Position numbers and translations under genes: made by a program. A stretch of 7,047 bases of DNA from Pseudomonadota bacterium (GTDB lineage: Bacteria > Pseudomonadota > Alphaproteobacteria > SMXQ01), in the NCBI GenBank assembly GCA_022562375.1, contig JADFPK010000092.1, positions 31 through 7,077 of the forward strand, written 5' to 3'. This document shows, piece by piece, positions 6,201 to 7,047 of the stretch (its first letter is position 1; every line of letters starts with the position of its first letter). Below the pieces are notes generated by a model. That model worked only from the letters and a program-made list of their open reading frames with translations, made no database searches and was not told the DNA's origin.

Positions 6201-6834
6201 GATCGACACCCGCCTCAAGGGGGTCGAGATGACGCGGGCGGCCAATCAACTGGCCTTCGTCTATCTTCTCGACCGCAAGCCGGACGATGCCCTGGAGGTG
6301 CTTGACGCCAAGCTGGCGCCGGACACCCCGCCCGAGGTCGCGATGCAGCGGCGCCACCTCAAGGTCAGGGCGCTGGGCGAGATCGCCGACTACGCCAAGG
6401 CGGTGAGGCTGCTGGGGGGAGATTTCAGCCGCGAGGCCGACATGCTGCGCGCGGAAATTTTCTGGCGGACCGAGAAATGGGGCGAGGCGGCGAAGGTCTT
6501 CGCCCGGCTGGTGGCGGGTCAGGTGAACGAGGAGGACGAGGACGGCGACAACAGCTTCGGCGACGAGGAAAAGCGCACCGTACTGGACTGGGCCATCGCC
6601 CTCTCGCTCAGCGGCGATGCCGCCGGTCTCGACGCGGTTCGCCGGCGTTTCGCCAAGCGAATGGCCGAAGGGCCCTATAACGAGGCCTTCAAGGTCGTCA
6701 CCAGCCATACCGCCGCGCCCATCACCGACTACCGGATGCTGACCCGCAAGGTGGCGGAGGTCGACCAGTTCCAGGCCTTCATGGCCAGCTACCGGGAACG
6801 GCTGCTCAAGCTCCGCGCGCCCGGCGTCAATTAG
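3220..6834 (+). CDS. Large exported protein with three AMIN-like beta repeats and TPR-like helices
   Basis: The protein has 1204 residues and I know no named family for the whole. An N-terminal signal peptide is likely (hydrophobic 9-21, cleavage near FAA-E at 29/30). Three divergent tandem beta units follow, at about 65-146, 179-263 and 415-501. Each has an FDW-like core (W72, W186, W422) and exactly 22 residues later the Pro of an F-x-R-P motif (P94, P208, P444), then ends in a strand such as VVVDL. They resemble AMIN-type cell-wall-binding domains, which is inference. An Ala/Gly/Lys/Pro-rich linker (about 267-397) separates units two and three. Residues about 510-605 seem beta-rich. About 645-1160 is helical with TPR-like pairs, for example near 669-697, 812-841, 886-917, 1005-1037 and 1072-1100. 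A strongly acidic patch lies at 1104-1117. The start at 3220 overlaps motB by 7 bases and has GCAGG at 3206-3210; ATG 3244 would also keep a signal peptide. As last gene of the motility set it probably acts in the periplasm near the stator. Rhizobial MotC is a possible functional analogue, not a demonstrated homologue. Confidence 0.9.
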   Translation: MVGRPASAMISAVLGLVLGLMSQGPGFAAEPSVAVLVGDGAAEKSVRADAGVTPVRVRAWPHSGFDRIVFDWPEPVEYSASMDAGRLVVRFARPLAISIGRVHETLAPYVTTATISADRRTVSVGFGSGRILKTFTNGGSVVVDLQDRTPGTANESAARTTPFISHRPLKIRFGDHKGFSRLVFDWSGNVGYRITKEAGIIIIRFDRPARVNLKALSVARPKYLVGISAANNGEGVLVVRLTVQETARVRHFRVGTRVVVDILKPRDPATAAKAGRPVDLLGRPAGAAAKAATDTAGGASGTASAKEPAGKFGGKAPAMAAAGVAMTPGGKPSKEAGKTTTDLPSVQFREAGGPASASSGPVREDADTLAAAAPATEVAEEKPAAVNPIDLVAARLKISPGAGPVPVEWSSNREVTRLRFGWRQVTGAAVFTRAGFLWAVFDRPAVLDLKRRGGKRSRGFTRFENRFSQSIVSGATVVRIRLGARIHPVAKRDGTEWVIELRKEAAPLAEGIPLETHLAAIAGPRLFFNVAGGGKALKLTDPEVGDQIWVVPVAEAGLGVGERRNFAELQILASAQGVAVRPMADGIEVRTLPKGIELTKAGGLRLSGRERAQADGVPDEPVSVGETRGGRLFDFESWQRREVGGFSLAKHELQRAVINAPDGQRNAARFRLAQFYFSYGFATDVIAILRVIEADSPELTNESAFRALRGAGHYLRGSYKKAGRDLFHPSLDSEREVALWRAVLAGSQGDWTTAAKYFSRSEAILKAYPRSLRIPFGLLAAQAALEVGEMGLAKVHLDALAELRPVGIHIGKVAYFRGRLHAKVSDVEGAILAWDRAIRIGRRRVKVKAGFARIGLLVKEDKISPAEAIGELEKLRYAARGGDIEFDFLRRLGELYLTEGDFKNGLMTLREAATYFPKDVGAREVTREMRDAFIKLYIDGAADELPPLMALALYDEFRELTPLGDVGNELITNLAGRLVKVDLLDRAVALLKHQIDTRLKGVEMTRAANQLAFVYLLDRKPDDALEVLDAKLAPDTPPEVAMQRRHLKVRALGEIADYAKAVRLLGGDFSREADMLRAEIFWRTEKWGEAAKVFARLVAGQVNEEDEDGDNSFGDEEKRTVLDWAIALSLSGDAAGLDAVRRRFAKRMAEGPYNEAFKVVTSHTAAPITDYRMLTRKVAEVDQFQAFMASYRERLLKLRAPGVN

Positions 6835-6911
6835 TCCTTACTTTCATAGGGGGTCGCCCGTTCGGCCCGGTGAGCGCCGGCGCCGCTTGGCGGTGAATCT
6901 GGCCTAAGCGG
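6835..6911. other. Convergent spacer between the TPR protein gene and fliP
   Basis: These 77 bases separate two genes that run towards each other. They contain a GCGCCGGCGC palindrome at 6874-6883 and a small CGCC/GGCG hairpin (6881-6884 with 6889-6892). Neither is followed by a T-run on either strand, so no standard bidirectional terminator can be called, although transcripts from both sides must end here or overlap. Confidence 0.5.
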
Positions 6912-7047
6912 TCAAGAAGGGCCGAAGCTCTGGACCAGGCTGCCGGCGATCAGATACCAGCCGTCGACCAGGACGAAGAATATCAGCTTGAAGGGGAGGG
7001 AGATCATGATCGGCGGCAGCATCATCATGCCCATCGACATCAGCACC
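6912..7047 (-). CDS. fliP: Flagellar type III export protein FliP, C-terminal end only
   Basis: The minus strand encodes the last 44 residues of FliP, running off the window edge and ending in a TGA (6914-6912). FliP is an inner-membrane subunit of the flagellar export gate, forming the FliP5-FliQ4-FliR1 core. The tail shows the family's typical ending: [16 protein letters not shown], then a hydrophobic segment with [19 protein letters not shown]. This region is not translated in the supplied set of longer reading frames, probably because it is partial and has no start inside the window; I translated it by hand. It is convergent with the large exported protein gene and shows that the window borders a flagellar biosynthesis cluster, supporting a motility role for the five genes before it. 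Confidence 0.94.
   Translation of the reverse strand, partial: VLMSMGMMMLPPIMISLPFKLIFFVLVDGWYLIAGSLVQSFGPS

Noticed and set aside
5161..6708. 515-codon open frame on the minus strand
   Set aside because: It lies fully inside the gene of the large exported protein, which has a signal peptide and repeat structure. The antisense translation shows no family features; long antisense frames are common at this GC content.
6835..6911. Bidirectional intrinsic terminator between the convergent genes
   Set aside because: Short GC palindromes are present but no T-run follows on either strand, so the call is not supported.

Overview
The window is a high-GC chromosomal segment that reads as alphaproteobacterial, probably Rhodospirillales-like. 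Three things point there: a CtrA-type box (TTAA-N7-TTAAC) upstream of chemotaxis genes, a CheY/CheZ pair with a short divergent CheZ, and the compact motility gene order. The exact genus cannot be read from the sequence.

Layout from left to right: (1) positions 1-400 hold the 3' end of ispG (isoprenoid pathway, 4Fe-4S enzyme). (2) 401-733 is a 333-base intergenic region. Its left two thirds are very GC-rich with several inverted repeats and a run of nine G. Its right part is less GC-rich and holds the CtrA-like box and a 5'-leader hairpin. (3) 734-6834 is a five-gene, same-strand, tightly packed set that looks like one operon: cheY, cheZ, a MotB-like protein that lacks the ion-binding Asp, a standard MotB, and a 1204-residue secreted protein with three AMIN-like beta repeats followed by TPR-like helices. 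Gaps are 42, 6 and 3 bases, and the last pair overlaps by 7. (4) 6835-6911 is a short convergent spacer. (5) 6912-7047 on the minus strand is the 3' end of fliP (flagellar export gate), so the window lies inside or beside a flagellar gene cluster.

How the genes fit together: CheY~P is the signal that changes motor rotation and CheZ removes the phosphate. MotB anchors the stator to peptidoglycan and carries the proton-binding Asp. The two novel-looking members are the MotB paralogue without that Asp and the large exported repeat protein. Their co-linear arrangement with motB suggests an accessory stator or peptidoglycan-side module, loosely comparable in position and location to rhizobial MotC, but this is inference. 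No motA is present in the window.
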